Positions 20,061 through 32,339 of a stretch of 64,000 nucleotides of DNA are shown here, in pieces. The position numbers and the translations under genes are program-made. The stretch lies in contig OW121740.1 of the NCBI GenBank assembly GCA_933228675.1, positions 56,979,000 to 57,042,999 of the forward strand. Reading direction: 5' to 3'. Every line of letters starts with the position of its first letter. The first letter of the stretch is position 1. The notes under the pieces are model-generated. The model did not search any database and had not been told where the DNA came from. It worked only from the letters and a program-made list of their open reading frames with translations. Origin of the DNA: Stomorhina lunata. Its lineage: Eukaryota > Arthropoda > Insecta > Diptera > Rhiniidae.

Positions 20061-22981
20061 TAGGGTGTCCCAAAATTTTTTTGTGTCAGGGGCTCAAGCA
20101 TAATTTGGAAGCTTATAGTGTCCAGTATTTTTGATTTTTTTTTTAGATTTTTTGGAAGAGGTTTAGTGGTCGCGCAAATCGAGTTTTTGTTAAAAAACGG
20201 GCTTTTTGGCCTTTTTTAAACTTTACTCATAACTTTGTCAATAACTATATTGATTTAGTTGTTTGACCAAACATATCTAAAGAAAATCTCCCAAGCTTTA
20301 CTTTCATGTACAAAAACCATAAGTTCCCGAAATATTTTTGACCATTACGGTTCCGCATATTGAGTTTTCTTGTATTTTTTTAATAAATTCTATAAAAAAC
20401 GGTTTATAACTTTTAAAATTTAAATGAAAGGTATAAAAACTAGTGATGCGATTTTCAGGACGGATAAGTTCTAAACAATCCGAAAAAAGAAAAATTTTAT
20501 TTTGTCATACAGTTCCAGAGTTATACTGTTTTTAAAGTTTGTTCCGTAAAAATGGAAATATTTTTTTTTCGTTATAATTGTGGTATAAGTATTTCTATCA
20601 ATTTTTGTATTTAGGTTTTTAATGTGACTTCTGCGATTGAATGAAATATTATTTTATTTTAATTTTATCCGCCGTTTAATCGGATTTTCCCGACATCTTC
20701 AAAGATTGAATGTGTAATAGATCTTGCAACATGACGACGTCGGTATTTAAACTGCGACTAACTTCAGACAGGTATTGATTGTCAACCGTTATAATTTTGT
20801 CATTATATGATTATAAATACAAATTTTAAGTCAGCTGACAGACGAATTAAATAGAAAAGTTCTTTGTGCATATAAAAGTTTCGTTTATTTTACCGGTAAG
20901 TATTATTTTTTTAATTTATTATTTTTTCTTTGGTAGCAAGAAAATGTGAAATGAAGTTCCAAGTTCCTCAAAAACTCATCAGATTTGTGCAGGCCTTGAC
21001 AGAACCGGAATTAGTTGTCGTAAAGCTTCAGTAAATTCCTGCTCAGATCCTGGCCAGAACATCCCAAAAGCTGCATGGTCAAAAAGTTCAATTTGGAGAG
21101 AACGCATAAAACAGCGACAGATTATTGCAGATTCCATCAAAAAATCGTTTGAGGCTTCAAATTATATCACAGTTCATTGGGATGGAAAAATAATGCCCGA
21201 TTTAAAGAATAAAAAGAAAAAAACTGATCGCCTCTGTATAAGTGTTAGCGGAAATTCAGACCCCAAACTTCGGGGAGTAGTACCACTTGCATCGAGAAGG
21301 GGAGAAGATCAAGCCGATGCAATATTTGAAATGCTAAAAACCTGGAATTTAACTAAAAATATCCAATTTATGTCTGCAGATACAACAAGCTCCAACACTG
21401 GACGCCGAATCGGTGCATGTGCTTTACTTTGCCAAAAACTAAAAAAAGGCCTCATATTTTTGGCATGCCGACATCATATGTTGGAGGTTGTGGCTGGATC
21501 AGCCTTCAAGGCTCTTAACATTGAAGAGCAGACCACATCTCCACAAATAAAAATTTTTGTCACACTGCAGCAAAGATGGGAGTATATTGACAAGTTAAGC
21601 TTTTCCGACTGTATAAACAACGAAATTGTTGAAAAGATTATTCCAGAACCAACACGCCAAAATCTAAGCAATTTTATTAAAGGCCAACTTAAAGACACGC
21701 AACCAAGAGAAGACTATAAAGAACTACTCCATCTGAGCCTCATCTTTTTGGGTGATAAATCTATGCCCTACCCAACAATAAGAGCTCCAGGCTATAAATC
21801 GGGCACGCTGGATGATGAAAATTATATATTCTTTAAAAATATGCATTTTTCGAAACCATGCCTTGCTTGAATTCAGTTCATTCATTTTAAGAATATATAT
21901 TAAATATTGGTACCTCTGTCAATGTCCCCGATACGCTCCTCTCAATGATCTGAACCTATTAAAGGAGTTGGATAGCTACAAAATTATTAATAAGCCAGTT
22001 GCAGAAGCTTCGCTTAAAACTTTTCTAGGTCATCAGTGGTACTTAACCCCAAAATTAGCTGCCCTAGCGTTTTTTGATGAACGTGTCGACACCAAAACTT
22101 TATGTTTAATGACAAAAAGACTACATACCCCAAGCAGCGATTATGAAGTGACAAAAGCAAATTTAACGGAAAAAAATTTAAAAAAAACAGACATTAAAGA
22201 CTTTATTTCAAAAAATAGTCTAACTTTTTTTGAAGCTTGATGCAAAAACAAAGTTAAAAATTTACAAGTAGTAAATGATGTGGCAGAACGTGGTGTGGCT
22301 TTGACCAATACCTACAGTAATACCACAACTTCTGAAATTGATTTTCAGAATTTATTGCAAGGTATAGAGTACCATCGTAAGAATTTCAATAAATGATTTT
22401 TAAAAAACCAAAACAAAAGTTTTATTTTCATTTGTTTATTGGGTTTGATTGGTGAAACGGCAAAAAGCTTATAATAAAATATATTGAATATAAAGAGACA
22501 AACGGGTATAACTCAGGATAGGTAAGAGCAAATTAAAATTTTTTCCCATATTAATTAGAATAAATTTGTCCTTCAAACTGCATCATTAGTTTTTTTCATT
22601 TTCATAGAAACTTAAATAGTTCCGAGGCGTTATTTACAAAATTTATGTCAAAATTATTAAAAAATTTTATTCAGAGCATCCAAATGATCGAATTCATCAC
22701 CAAAACTTATTAGTTTTTCACACAAAAACAAGTCTTGGATATTTTCCTTTAAAACAGTTTCCTCAAGAGTGAAGAAAACAGTGGTTTTAAAGCAAGTTAT
22801 GAGTAAAGTTTGAAAACAGGCCGAAAAGCTCGATTTTTTATGAAAACCCGATTTGCGCGACCTCTAAACCTATTCCGAAAATTCTAAAAAAAAAGTCAAA
22901 AATACTTTACCCTATAAGCTTTCAAATTTTGATTGAGCACCTATGAAAATCCGAAAAAAAAGTTTTTTTTGGGACACCCTA
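20061..22981 (+). mobile_element. hAT element, 2.9 kb, 8-bp TSD (ATGGGGAT)
   Basis: The termini are TAGGGTGTCCCAAAA and its reverse complement. ATGGGGAT is duplicated at 20053-20060 and 22982-22989, an exact 8-bp hAT target site. It interrupts a Tc1-like transposase gene and contains its own decayed transposase (20950-22396). Confidence 0.92.
20950..22396 (+). pseudogene. hAT-type transposase, frameshifted
   Basis: The frame can be followed from about 20950 ('KTHQICAGLDRTGISCRK', 'SIKKSFEASNYITVHWDGK') into the long open part at 21193-21870. Key blocks are 'ADTTSSNTGRR' (first catalytic Asp region) and 'LACRHHMLEV' (the hAT C/DxxH region). A one-base frameshift near 21800 moves the reading to 21812-22240 ('ARWMMKIIYSLKICIFR', 'GHQWYLTPKLAALAFFD'). 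A TGA at 22238-22240, probably an old Trp codon, precedes 'VVNDVAERGVAL' and the end 'HRKNFNK'. A GTAAGT...GGTAG segment near 20897-20938 could be a short 5' intron. This family is common in arthropods. Confidence 0.85.
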
Positions 22982-22989
22982 ATGGGGAT

Positions 22990-23392
22990 GTCTGTTCTCA
23001 AAAGGTGTCGGTCATCTCCATTTCATATTTGGAATCATAAATGCAGACAAATATATAAAAACTCTAGAGGAAAATCTGATACCATCAGTATAGAAATTAT
23101 CAGACTGCGGGGACTACATATTTCAACAGGATGGCGCTTCTTCCCATACTATAAAAAAAAGTGTCTTGAATAAAATAGAATCGAGGTCCAGACCTTATTC
23201 CGATAAAAAAAATTGTGGGATATTATGAAAAGAAAACTTCAAAATGAACCCAAAGGACTGTTGACGGGTTAAAATCCAAAATTCAGAAAATTTTGTACTC
23301 GAGCACCTTACCATAGCTGGTCGAGACCGTTTTAATAAGCAAAGGTGGCGTAACACAATTCTTACTATAAAAATAGGCAACTGTATGAAATA
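22990..23392 (+). pseudogene. Tc1-like transposase, 3' part
   Basis: Continues the gene broken at 20060. In mixed frames it reads 'GDVCSQKVSVISIFGIINADKYIKTLEENLIPS', 'IFQQDGASSHTIKKV' (second catalytic Asp) and 'LTIAGRDRFNKQRWR'. Several indels are present. I could not identify the terminal repeats of the Tc1 element. Confidence 0.75.
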
Positions 23393-23649
23393 ATAGTGGT
23401 CACAATATTTGAGTTTAAAATAATGAACTTTTGTTTTTGTTTGTTTTTTAAAAGCCCTTTTTTAATATGTTACTTTTTTAATGTATGTCAAAAGAGAATG
23501 AAATGATCTTCAAGAAAAGTATAATTTTTTTTGTGTGGTCATTATAGTTCCGAAAATATACATATTTTAATAGCACATTTGTGAGAAATGCTCTGTGTAC
23601 GAATTTATAGTGATTAGGGCTCGTAGAAACATAATCCGAAATTCGTTTA
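23393..23649. other. Unassigned
   Basis: Probably the 3' flank of the Tc1 remnant; no features. Confidence 0.3.
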
Positions 23650-24217
23650 TCTTATATTCTTAAACGAGCAATAATTGTATGTATATATATATATATATAT
23701 ATATATAAAAACGGCGAAAACGGCTATAACGATTTTGATAAAATTTGGACAGTGGGTACCTTTTTTGATGTATAGGTCGAAGAAGAAGGGACTTTTGGAA
23801 CCTTTGCCTCTAAGAGGGTAAAAACGGGTAAAAAGGGGAAAAAACCAAAAACGTTATATCTCCTAAAGTAATACGTATAGAAACAAAATATAGAAACAAA
23901 GGTGTTTGGTACTTTTTTGAAACTATGTCCGATAGGGGGTAAAAAAGGGTGAAAATAGTTTTTTTGGTACTTTTTTAACCCATTCTTATATTTTAAACCA
24001 AAGAATATAGAAAGGAGCTTTGTACTGCAGTCAATAGATGTGAAAGAAATATTGAACACGTACTTGGTACTTTTTTGATTTTGGGGCCAAAATGGGTAAA
24101 AAAAGGGATAAAATGATAACTTAACATCTCAAAAGTAATATGAATAGGAATTATGTTAACTGCGTTTTAATAAAATGTACCGAATTCAATTGGTACCAAA
24201 GAAGTATTAAATAAGTA
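23650..24217 (-). repeat. Repeat F copy 1
   Basis: It starts with AAACGAGCAATAATTG and a (TA)n run of about 26 bp (23682-23706), then degenerate internal repeats in which TTTGGTACTTTTTT recurs roughly every 120-150 bp. The same sequence in the opposite orientation is at 57.8-58.5 kb. It is noncoding; open frames here arise from the repeat. Confidence 0.7.
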
Positions 24218-24612
24218 TGAAACTGGAAACTTTAAAATATTTTATAAAAGCGGGTTTGTAATCCTTTGATTTTCCCCTATCTCCAATGTGTTTACAATTT
24301 TTTTATTACTATGACCGTTTTGATGAAAATTACAGAAACACGTGTTGAAAAAAAGTCACTTACATTTTTTGTAGCGTCCGTCACATCATTTTAAAAGCGA
24401 ATATCTTTTCCCTCCAAAGCAAGTATGTAAATTAACAAATGTCATTCGAGGGCACAACCGATGGCCTGATATTCTCCGGAATCTGTGCAAAGGTATCTCG
24501 TGCAAAACGACAATGGAATTCATTTAAGTACAACAAAATCCGTACGAATGTACCGTCCGTCACGCAGGATTTGCCCATATGTTTTGTCAGGTATCCTCTT
24601 TATTATGAACAG
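24218..24612 (+). repeat. Repeat H copy 2
   Basis: Colinear with 9645-9954 plus 11003-11085 and uninterrupted. It carries GTAGCGTCCGTCACAT (24371) and GTACCGTCCGTCACGC (24550). It gives the empty-site comparison for the hAT at 9955. Confidence 0.65.
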
Positions 24613-26244
24613 ATGAAATAATAAAACTTTTATAAATGGCCGAAATGGGTGAAAGTATAAGGATCTAAAGACTATGACAGCACCTCATCAAAACGTCTTA
24701 TAACAAGTTAATATTTATAATTATATGGAATTTAATAATTAGTTATAAATATGTAACTAAAACAAAATTTAAGAAATGTTTAATCAATAAATTCTTTGTT
24801 TAATCGAAACTTATTTTATAAACAGGCAACTCCTCCAAAACTGAACGCTCATTAGGAAGATAAATTATGGCTAATATATGAAAATATAGCTAAAATTTCT
24901 TTTATTTTTTGTAAAATTTCATATTAAACACAATAAATTTTGATTGTTAACAAGAAAATACTAAATAGTTTTAATAGCTGGAACGAATTTAGCCGCCAAG
25001 GGGCGTTAAAACACTCATTAGAGTTGGCTGCATGACAAAATTTAAAATATTTCCTTGCAAGACAACATTCAATAATAGTTGGTTTGAAAAATATTGATTC
25101 GAAATGACTGACGAAAAAAGCTGTTGAAAAACCACTGATGTCATTAATAAATAACAAATTGAAAACTCCGTTTGTTTCATTGTTCTGTGAATTTTGAAAA
25201 ATGCCCTATTATTTTAAAAAATTAAAACTGGAACTTATTGTAAAAGTCAGCTCAACAGCGGATTCACAGTAGCCCCTTACTGTGACATGTTACGCCTATT
25301 GTTTCTTTTCACCATCTAATTAAAGGGAGATACGAAGATGAAACTTCATTTTCTTTATACGAGTTTACAATATTTCTGATTTTGTTTAAAGGGCAAAAGA
25401 TCTTTTGTATTTGAAATTAACTCGTCTATTGTTTCATTTTCAATTTAAAGGCTAAATTCGGCTTTTGGTAACTAATATAAGAATTTGTTTTGTTTTACAT
25501 TTTTCTATAAGATTTCAGCTATAGACCCAACAAAAATTCGAATGGTTGAAAGTCTGTCTATCCACAGTCGAAAGTATCTACTAGTGTTTAGCATTTAAAA
25601 TGACATATTAGTTTCAAAATTAAGTCTATTATATTTTTAAAATATTAGTTTATTTTATTTTCTCTTTTTTTTTTTAATTAGAAAAAAATCAGCATGATGT
25701 TAACAAGATTTTGAAAGGTTTTCACTTTATCAGTTTACAATGTGCCATCACACTTGGTCTGAAACACTTGTTGCCTCAACCAAGTGACGGCACTTGCGTC
25801 TTGAACACTGACCATGAGTAGCCAACATCTCACAATCGCTTCTTTTGTCAAACAGATTAATATTATTATTATTATTTTTATTGGTTATTATCATTTTAAT
25901 TTATTTCAATTTCAAGTTGTTTTGATTGCAGCGTTTAAAATCGCTTAAGACAAAACATTCATTATTTTTAATTAGTTGTCTTACGTAGCTGGAGTTTATT
26001 GTCATTTTTGGAAATCCTATACTAATGACAATTCGATATTCATGCATTTTAAATTTTTCGGAAACTTTAAATAAAACTTTCGGTACTAAACAGGTTGTGG
26101 GCTTTAAAGCGCAGCAAGTGCTGATCTTTTCTTGAATACAATTTTAAACAATCATAAGTTATTTATGCTAAAATTGTTAAAATTTTCCACTAAATAAACT
26201 ATTAACAGAGGTAGCTTCAATGTTTGAATTTCGTTTATGCCAGT
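24613..26244. other. Unassigned; no gene seen
   Basis: Minus-strand frames of 77 and 63 codons overlap at 24924-25180 and have no recognised domain. A short ATT microsatellite lies near 25860. Parts may be single-copy. Confidence 0.3.
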
Positions 26245-27000
26245 CAAAGGGTCATCAATGGGGTGGAGATCCGGATTTTTCATACAACCCGACAAATGTC
26301 AACCTTATGGGTGTTTCCTTAACTATCAAAAGTAGCCTGTAGCAAATAAAATCTTTCACTTGACACGTTTTTGTTACAGAATTTAATATTGATTCAGGAA
26401 ATTTATTCCACATTTGTGTTGTGCGGCTAAAAAACGAGTTTTCTCTATAGTTCGTCATGCGATCAAACCGCCGTGGTTCCTAGTTCGATCCCCGGACAAA
26501 ACCCACTTAAAAAAATAAAATTTTCAAAACAAACGGTTCACCCCATAACTCTGCTAGCCACTGTTTATAGAGTATTAGGCTATGTAAAACTTCTCTAACT
26601 AATGCATTTTCCGTTTGGAGCCGGAGCCTTTCAATGAGTCTAAAAATAGAATCGTGTTGCGTGTGCTACGAAGAAATGTACGCGCTTCAGGAACAAAATC
26701 CCTAATATCGTTTGAGCACATGCTTTTATAGTAGCGATAGTAGAGTGAAATGCAACCTACATTACGACTATGCTGCAATGAGTCAATAGAGTTGGCTACC
26801 CTTCTATCACCGATAATCATCTTCGCCCTCTCTTGCACACAGTTGGGAGCTCCAAAATAGACTTTATAGCACAGGCCCTACATGAGAGTTGTATTCCATT
26901 TTGCTCGGATATAAGTCGTCGGATATAAGATATCAAGGAGGTCAGTTGAATTGAAGTATCTGTTACACCGCTTTGGAAAGTAGAGACACTTGATGCATTA
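26245..27000 (-). pseudogene. LINE RT C-terminal region, broken by a SINE
   Basis: The translation gives 'MQERAKMIIGDRRVANSIDSL' and 'GCISLYYRYYKSMCS' (26599-26838), then after the SINE 'MTNYRENSFFSRTTQMWNKFPESI' (26255-26458). These are the standard last blocks of Jockey-superfamily LINEs (VQERAK..., RRNVG..LFYRYY, YRENSFF.RTA..WN). Upstream 'SKMEYNSHVGP' is also visible. The element is 5'-truncated, next to element D, and frameshifted. Confidence 0.75.
26463..26655 (+). mobile_element. SINE-B copy 4, truncated
   Basis: It has a shortened tRNA-like head (CCGCCGTGGTTCCTAGTTCG), an A-rich middle, ACGGTTCACC and part of the body up to 'tctaaaaatagaatcg'. It sits within the LINE C-terminal region and separates RSTRNT from the YRENSFF block. 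Confidence 0.65.
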
Positions 27001-28034
27001 AACACATAGACAACAGCAGACTACACGAACACCGACTACAAAAGTCGTTGGCTGCAATCGTAGCCTCGTAGTCAGCTACTTAATTATTTTGGGGACGGCA
27101 GCTACATTTAAGATGGCAGCTACATTTCGAAACACCTGTTTATGAGTGGTGCCAATATCGCGTTTATAAGATGGACAAAATAACAATTTAAATTTTGATA
27201 AAAACGACATTAATTCATTTTATTAATTAACCTTCGAAATCAACGGTTTTACTGTATACTATCAGGTCTATATCAAAAAAAAAATGTATAGAAAGATTTT
27301 GGTGTGATCTCTAATAGTTTAAGAGTTATGGGCTTTTTAAATTTCAAGAATAATACGGTATAACTTTAGAAGTTTATATCCAATATTAACTTATTTGGTA
27401 TCAAACAAAAGCTACTAAAAATATCTTTTATATTCTTATATATTCTATATAATATTCTTTATAATGGATTAAGAGCTAATATACTATAAACTTATTTCTG
27501 CAACCGACTTTTTTTTATAAAAATTCGTAAATCTTAAAACAATATAGATATAAGTATGCTCTTTTATATAATGAATTTAATAAAGGACATACTGGGCTTT
27601 TATATAACATAAACTACGTAGCTCTAGCACACGTAGCGTGTGAGTTAGACAGTTTAAAAAATAACTTTTTAAAATTTTACTTCTATTGAGTTAGAGTTAT
27701 ATAAATTTAAATTTTTACATAATATTTTATTAGATATTATTATATACATTAAATATATAAATATTTGATAAGTATGCAAATTGTTTACATAAATTCTCCC
27801 CATTGTATTTGTGGTTAATAAATTCAAGTGGTTTAAATCGCTCAATTATTTAAATATTATATGGTGTTGACAGCACTAAATCTTTTATTGTCGCCAACAA
27901 AAATAGAAAATAGTTTAATTTTGGCTACAGCTACAACGGTGGTCGGTAGTCGTGTAGCCGTGTCGACTCTAAAAAATTTATTAATTTTGACAGGTTGTAG
28001 CCCGTAGCCTGCTGTTGTCTATGTGTTTAATGCA
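26994..28034. mobile_element. TIR element D copy 2, 3-bp TSD (TGA)
   Basis: The terminal repeats are the same as in copy 1 (TGCATTAAACACATAG...), flanked by TGA at 26991-26993 and 28035-28037. The interior is colinear with copy 1 apart from small indels. The open frame of copy 1 is broken here by an early stop, which argues against coding. Confidence 0.82.
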
Positions 28035-28037
28035 TGA

Positions 28038-28694
28038 ATGCTTCCTTAGACACTTTCAAAACGTGTTAAGTTCAACGGGCATCACACTGAATTTTCATGC
28101 CTTAAATATCACGAGTTTCTGAATCCTCTATATTTTTACCACCCATAATTACAGATGAAGCAACATGGCCCGTAACGCATTTGTGTGTTAACACACAACA
28201 TTGGGTCTTTCAAGCGTTGATATCTACCCTATTTAAACGACCCCAATTGGATATTGTAGATAGGTCGGAATTGAGTGTATAATTCATGATTTGTCCCTAG
28301 GCTTTGATCTCCAACATGTTAGGCCTATAGCAGTATGACACATTTTGAGGGTGATTGTTTGGGGTCAAAAAAATTCCCATGCTAAATGAAAGCACTAAAC
28401 TAGTGCATTCAATCCTCAAAAGCGTTTGGCTCTAGTAGGTGGAACTTTGGAGTTATAGCCTTTTGAAAGATGCCATTTTGAGTTTAGACACTAGTTAAAT
28501 ACTTTATATTCGTGTGGGAATTATCCTGATACCAAAATCGTGTTTCACAGTGTAGTTGAATTTATACGAATGACAAATGTTGGTATAATCTGCAAAAAAG
28601 TAGATTAGATTAAAAGTACAATCCAAAATTTCGATCTGTTGTTCTGCACTATCCGAAGGACATATTTAACACGTTGTTTTGGAACTTCGGCTAG
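28038..28694. other. Unassigned
   Basis: More mixed in composition than the surroundings but with no recognisable frame or repeat. Confidence 0.3.
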
Positions 28695-28699
28695 ATTTA

Positions 28700-30975
28700 A
28701 AGCACAATATTTTATTCTTCTTCTGTTATCCTTGACTCCCAGTGGAGCATATGGCCTCAACCATCCTTTTATATCGGACTCTATTGCGAGATGTTAGGCA
28801 TACATTATTCCATGAATAGTTTGCTGCTTGTAACTCCGCATCAATTGATCTTCTCCACGTTCTAGCAGGTACACCAACACGACGGCCGCTTCCTTGTGGA
28901 TTCCAACGAAACGCTTGTCGAGCAATGTTGGTATTTGGCCTTCGAAGTGTGTGGCCTATCCATCGCCATTTCCGTTGACATACCTCTGTGGAAGCAGGGA
29001 TTTGGTTTGTTGCATTAAGTAGATCTTCATTTCTTATGCGATTCGGCCACCATATATTAAGAAGTTGTCTTAAGCATTTGTTTGTAAAGGTTTGCAGTCG
29101 TTTATCGATGGCATTTGTGCGTTTCCATGTTTCGCAGCCGTAATACAGGATGGACTTGACATTCGAGTTATATATTCGTAACTTTGATATTGATGATATT
29201 TGCCGAGATTTCCAAATAGCTCGAAGAATGCCGAATGCAGATTTCGCCTTATTAATACGCGATTTAATATCCTCGTCTGCACCGCCTTTTGTAATTACTA
29301 AACTTCCCAGGTAATTGAAGGTATCTACACGCCCAATAACCTCGTTATTCACATTGATGTGTGTCAACGGGTTTGCGCCATAGCCTCCACGCATAATCTT
29401 TGTCTTGGAAATATTAATTTCAAGACCAGCTATACGAGATTCAGCAGTAATAGCGTTAGTATTCTCTTGAAGGTGGCCAGAGCTTTGGCTTAGAAGACAT
29501 ACGTCATCGGCATATTCCAAGTCTTCAAGTTGTTTAAAGGGTGTCCATTGGATACCGTGTCTACCATTTAGAGCCATACGCATTATGTTGTCGATGACGA
29601 GGATAAAAAGTATAGGTGATAATATGCATCCTTGTCTTACTCCAGTAGTAACATCGAACGGATCTGATAGTTTACCCTTGTGTAGGACTCGACTTTTAAA
29701 ATCAACGTACATTGCCCGGATTAAGTTGAGAATTTTCGTCAGCATGTTACGATTTTCTAAAATTGTCCATAGATAGCTTCTATTGACACTGTCGAAGGCC
29801 TTCATAAAGTCGATAAACGCTAGGTAAATAGGAGTGCGGAATTCATTACATTGCTCTAATACTATTCTTACTGTGTTGATTAGATCAACACAAGAACGGT
29901 TTTCTCTAAGCCCAAACTGATTTTCGCGGAGTGTAGAGGAAACTGCGTCGGATATTCTGTTCAAAATTACACGACTTAGTATTTTGCTAGGTATTGAGAG
30001 AAGTGTTATACCCCTGTAGTTATTGCAGTCTTTAGGGTCACCCTTTTTTGGTATTTTGACTAGTATACCTTTATTCCAAGAGGTTGCAGAGCTTCTTCTT
30101 CCCATATTTTACGCACAAATGGGTGCCACAATCTCGACGATCCTTCAACATCACATAAAAGCATCTCCGCTGAAATATTGTCATTGCCCGGGGCCTTATT
30201 GGGTTTAAGGATTTTAATAGCGTTCTTCACTTTTTGTATTGTTGACGGACTGTCGGAAATTCCTCTGAATATACTATCATGGTTGGTTTCATTATGCACT
30301 TCAGCCAGTGGTGTTAATCCAATAGGGTTGTTAAGTGTTGACTTGAAGTGCTCCATCCAGCGTATTAGTTGTTCATCCGCAGTTGAAAGGAGTGTGCCAC
30401 TACTACTCAATATAGGACTGTTACTGTAAGTAGGTTGGCCACACAACGCCCTTGATATGTTATACAAGGTCTTCATATCGCCTTTGCTTGCAGCTGATTC
30501 AGCTTGGCTCGCTTGCTCGTCTATCCACATTCTCTTGTCCCTTCTTGCAGACTTCTTTATTTTATTGGATAGATCACGATATGTTGCTTTGAGGGCTCCA
30601 TTATCTCCGATTTCATTTAGCATTGTATTTTGGAAGGGATCTGAGTTGTACTATCAAGTCCCATGTTGCCTGTGTTATCCAAATCTTTCTTTTGTGATCT
30701 TTAATCCTAGGATTTGTTGACCAACTTCATTGTATGTTTGTGTGACACACCTGGAGATTTCTTTAATACTGGCACCGTTGCTGTTTATTACATCTGGAAG
30801 CCGATTCCTTATGGAAGTAATAAAGGCATTCCGATGACTTTCGGATTCCAGTTTCCCTACATCTATTTTCCGATCTGCTTTCGCCGTATCAGACCTCAGA
30901 GCAGCAATCTTTAGTCGAATTTTACACATCACATGATGGTCGCTATTTATATCAGCTCCGCGTCTCGAGCGTACA
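28700..30975 (-). pseudogene. RTE-clade LINE copy 1, 5'-truncated
   Basis: The open part 28726-30105 (459 codons) holds RT blocks: 'NNYRGITLLSIPSKILSRVI', 'IYLAFIDFMKAFDSVN' (Asp at about 99), 'GVRQGCILSPILF', 'EYADDVCLLS' (YADD at 198-201), 'LEINISKTKIM' and 'FNYLGSLV'. The RTE-type tail includes 'RWIGHTLRRP'. The frame shifts at about 30060-30105 into 'PNKAPGNDNISAEML' and the linker (30060-30623). The piece at 30675-30932 is the end of the apurinic endonuclease region. The endonuclease is cut off near 30975. The 3' end lies near 28700 (ATTCTTCTTCTG). It cannot encode a whole protein. Confidence 0.88.
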
Positions 30976-31189
30976 TTTTTTTCTATTTTATTAATATCTG
31001 CATAAAGGCTATTTGGGAGTAATGACCAGATAAGGTATAATTTTTCGTCTTTTAAGCAGTTAACAAAGTAAAATAATCCGATCAGGTGAAATCTTCAGAT
31101 CTCTATCGGCTAGCTACGGTATACAGTCCGACGAGATAAATGATGAGGCTCTCTGACGGTAAACTACAAAGTTAAATGCGTTAGTATAA
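30976..31189. other. Unassigned
   Basis: Sequence at the 5' truncation of the RTE copy; nothing recognised. Confidence 0.3.
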
Positions 31190-31328
31190 TATTGTAATAC
31201 TAAAACTCAATAACGAGTGGCTAGCTTAGTTATGAGGTGAACCGCCGCTTTTTTGAAAATTCCTTATTTTTAATTGGTTCTGGCCGGAATTGATCTTGGG
31301 ACCTTTGGTATGCTACGGCGGTTCAAGA
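31190..31328 (-). mobile_element. SINE-B copy 5, partial
   Basis: Antisense. It contains GGTGAACCGCCGC, a T-rich stretch, the B-box complement GGAATTGATCTTGGGACC and the closing CGGCGGTTCA. Part of the body and the anticodon/D arm region are missing. Confidence 0.6.
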
Positions 31329-31779
31329 ATTATGTATATAAAGAAAAATTTTTAGGAGCCCACAAAAAAATGTATTTGTAGATAAAAAAAATTTAGTTTT
31401 GTAGGTAACGACACGTTCTAATCTTCTATTATTCTCAAAATATGAGTAGAATGACGAACCCCTCCCTGTTTGATCCATTATCAAATTTTTTAGCTCATCA
31501 AAGAGTTAAACATATTTGTATTGAACTGTGCAGACCCAGAATGGCTTATTCGGCGATTTCGAACCCGAACTCAGCTTGTGCGATATATCGTAGGTATTTA
31601 AACCTTTAAACTCTCTGACAACATCCAATTTGGAAATTTATTTTTCGTGTAAATTTCTAAAATTCAAAGATGACACTCCGAAGACGAACTTAGAATGCTG
31701 ATGAAGGTAATATCTCATTGTACATGAGTTCACATTTCGAAGAAACAGATCGTAACAACAATAGAGGACTTATCTGCTG
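31329..31779. other. Unassigned
   Basis: No gene or repeat recognised. Confidence 0.3.
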
Positions 31780-32167
31780 ATATGGGTGATGAAGGGGATG
31801 TTGGATACCAAGCAACGATTCTGATTAGTCTAAACTTGGTAAGCTCAGACTTACAAACTTCCTTGTGGTATCACCACGAACTACATTAATACTCGTTAAT
31901 GTAGTGAGTTAATATGTGCCGCGAGTTCTCCCATAAGAACAATAAAATATGGGTTAGGACGTCGGGCTAGTAACCCACTTCTGAAAAAAAAAAACAATTA
32001 CTATAAAAAAGGTAAAATTTTAATAAAAACGGCCCCTCTTATGTTAGATGAGGACGTCCGAAACTTCAATGAAAAGACGAAGTGGAGGAAAATCCTTTAA
32101 AGCTTGGTCCAGTAAATTGGAGAATTTGCACACAAGATCGATATAGTGCATTTACGTAAGTAAGTAA
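31780..32167 (+). pseudogene. LINE 3' end with TAAG tail
   Basis: Same sequence order as the segment inside element A (8150-8583) but without A termini. A plus-strand frame near the end reads 'GRPKLQ*KDEVEEN', 'NWRICTQDRY'. It ends with TACGTAAGTAAGTAA (32154-32167). This is an independent LINE 3' end. Confidence 0.6.
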
Positions 32168-32199
32168 CAGCTGATATACGAATCTAGAACGAATTGGTT

Positions 32200-32305
32200 G
32201 AGACAAGCTATTGTTTGAATGACGTATGCCTAACATCTCGCAACAGAGTCCGATATAGAAGGATGGTAAGGCCCACTGGGAGTCATGGATAATAGAGTAA
32301 AAAAC
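32200..32305 (+). repeat. RTE LINE 3' fragment
   Basis: Complement-matched to 28730-28800: GCCTAACATCTCGCAACAGA, GTCCGATATAGAAGGATGG, then CCCACTGGGAGTCATGGATAA. It covers only the last coding residues and 3' end of the RTE family. Confidence 0.65.
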
Positions 32306-32339
32306 TAAAGTTAGAAGATATCAAATAAGCAGTCTAATA

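Noticed and set aside
23682..23706. (TA)n run as a promoter element
   Set aside because: It belongs to repeat F and recurs at its other copy; no gene follows.
24924..25180. Overlapping 77- and 63-codon frames
   Set aside because: No recognisable domain, overlapping in different frames, no second copy for comparison.
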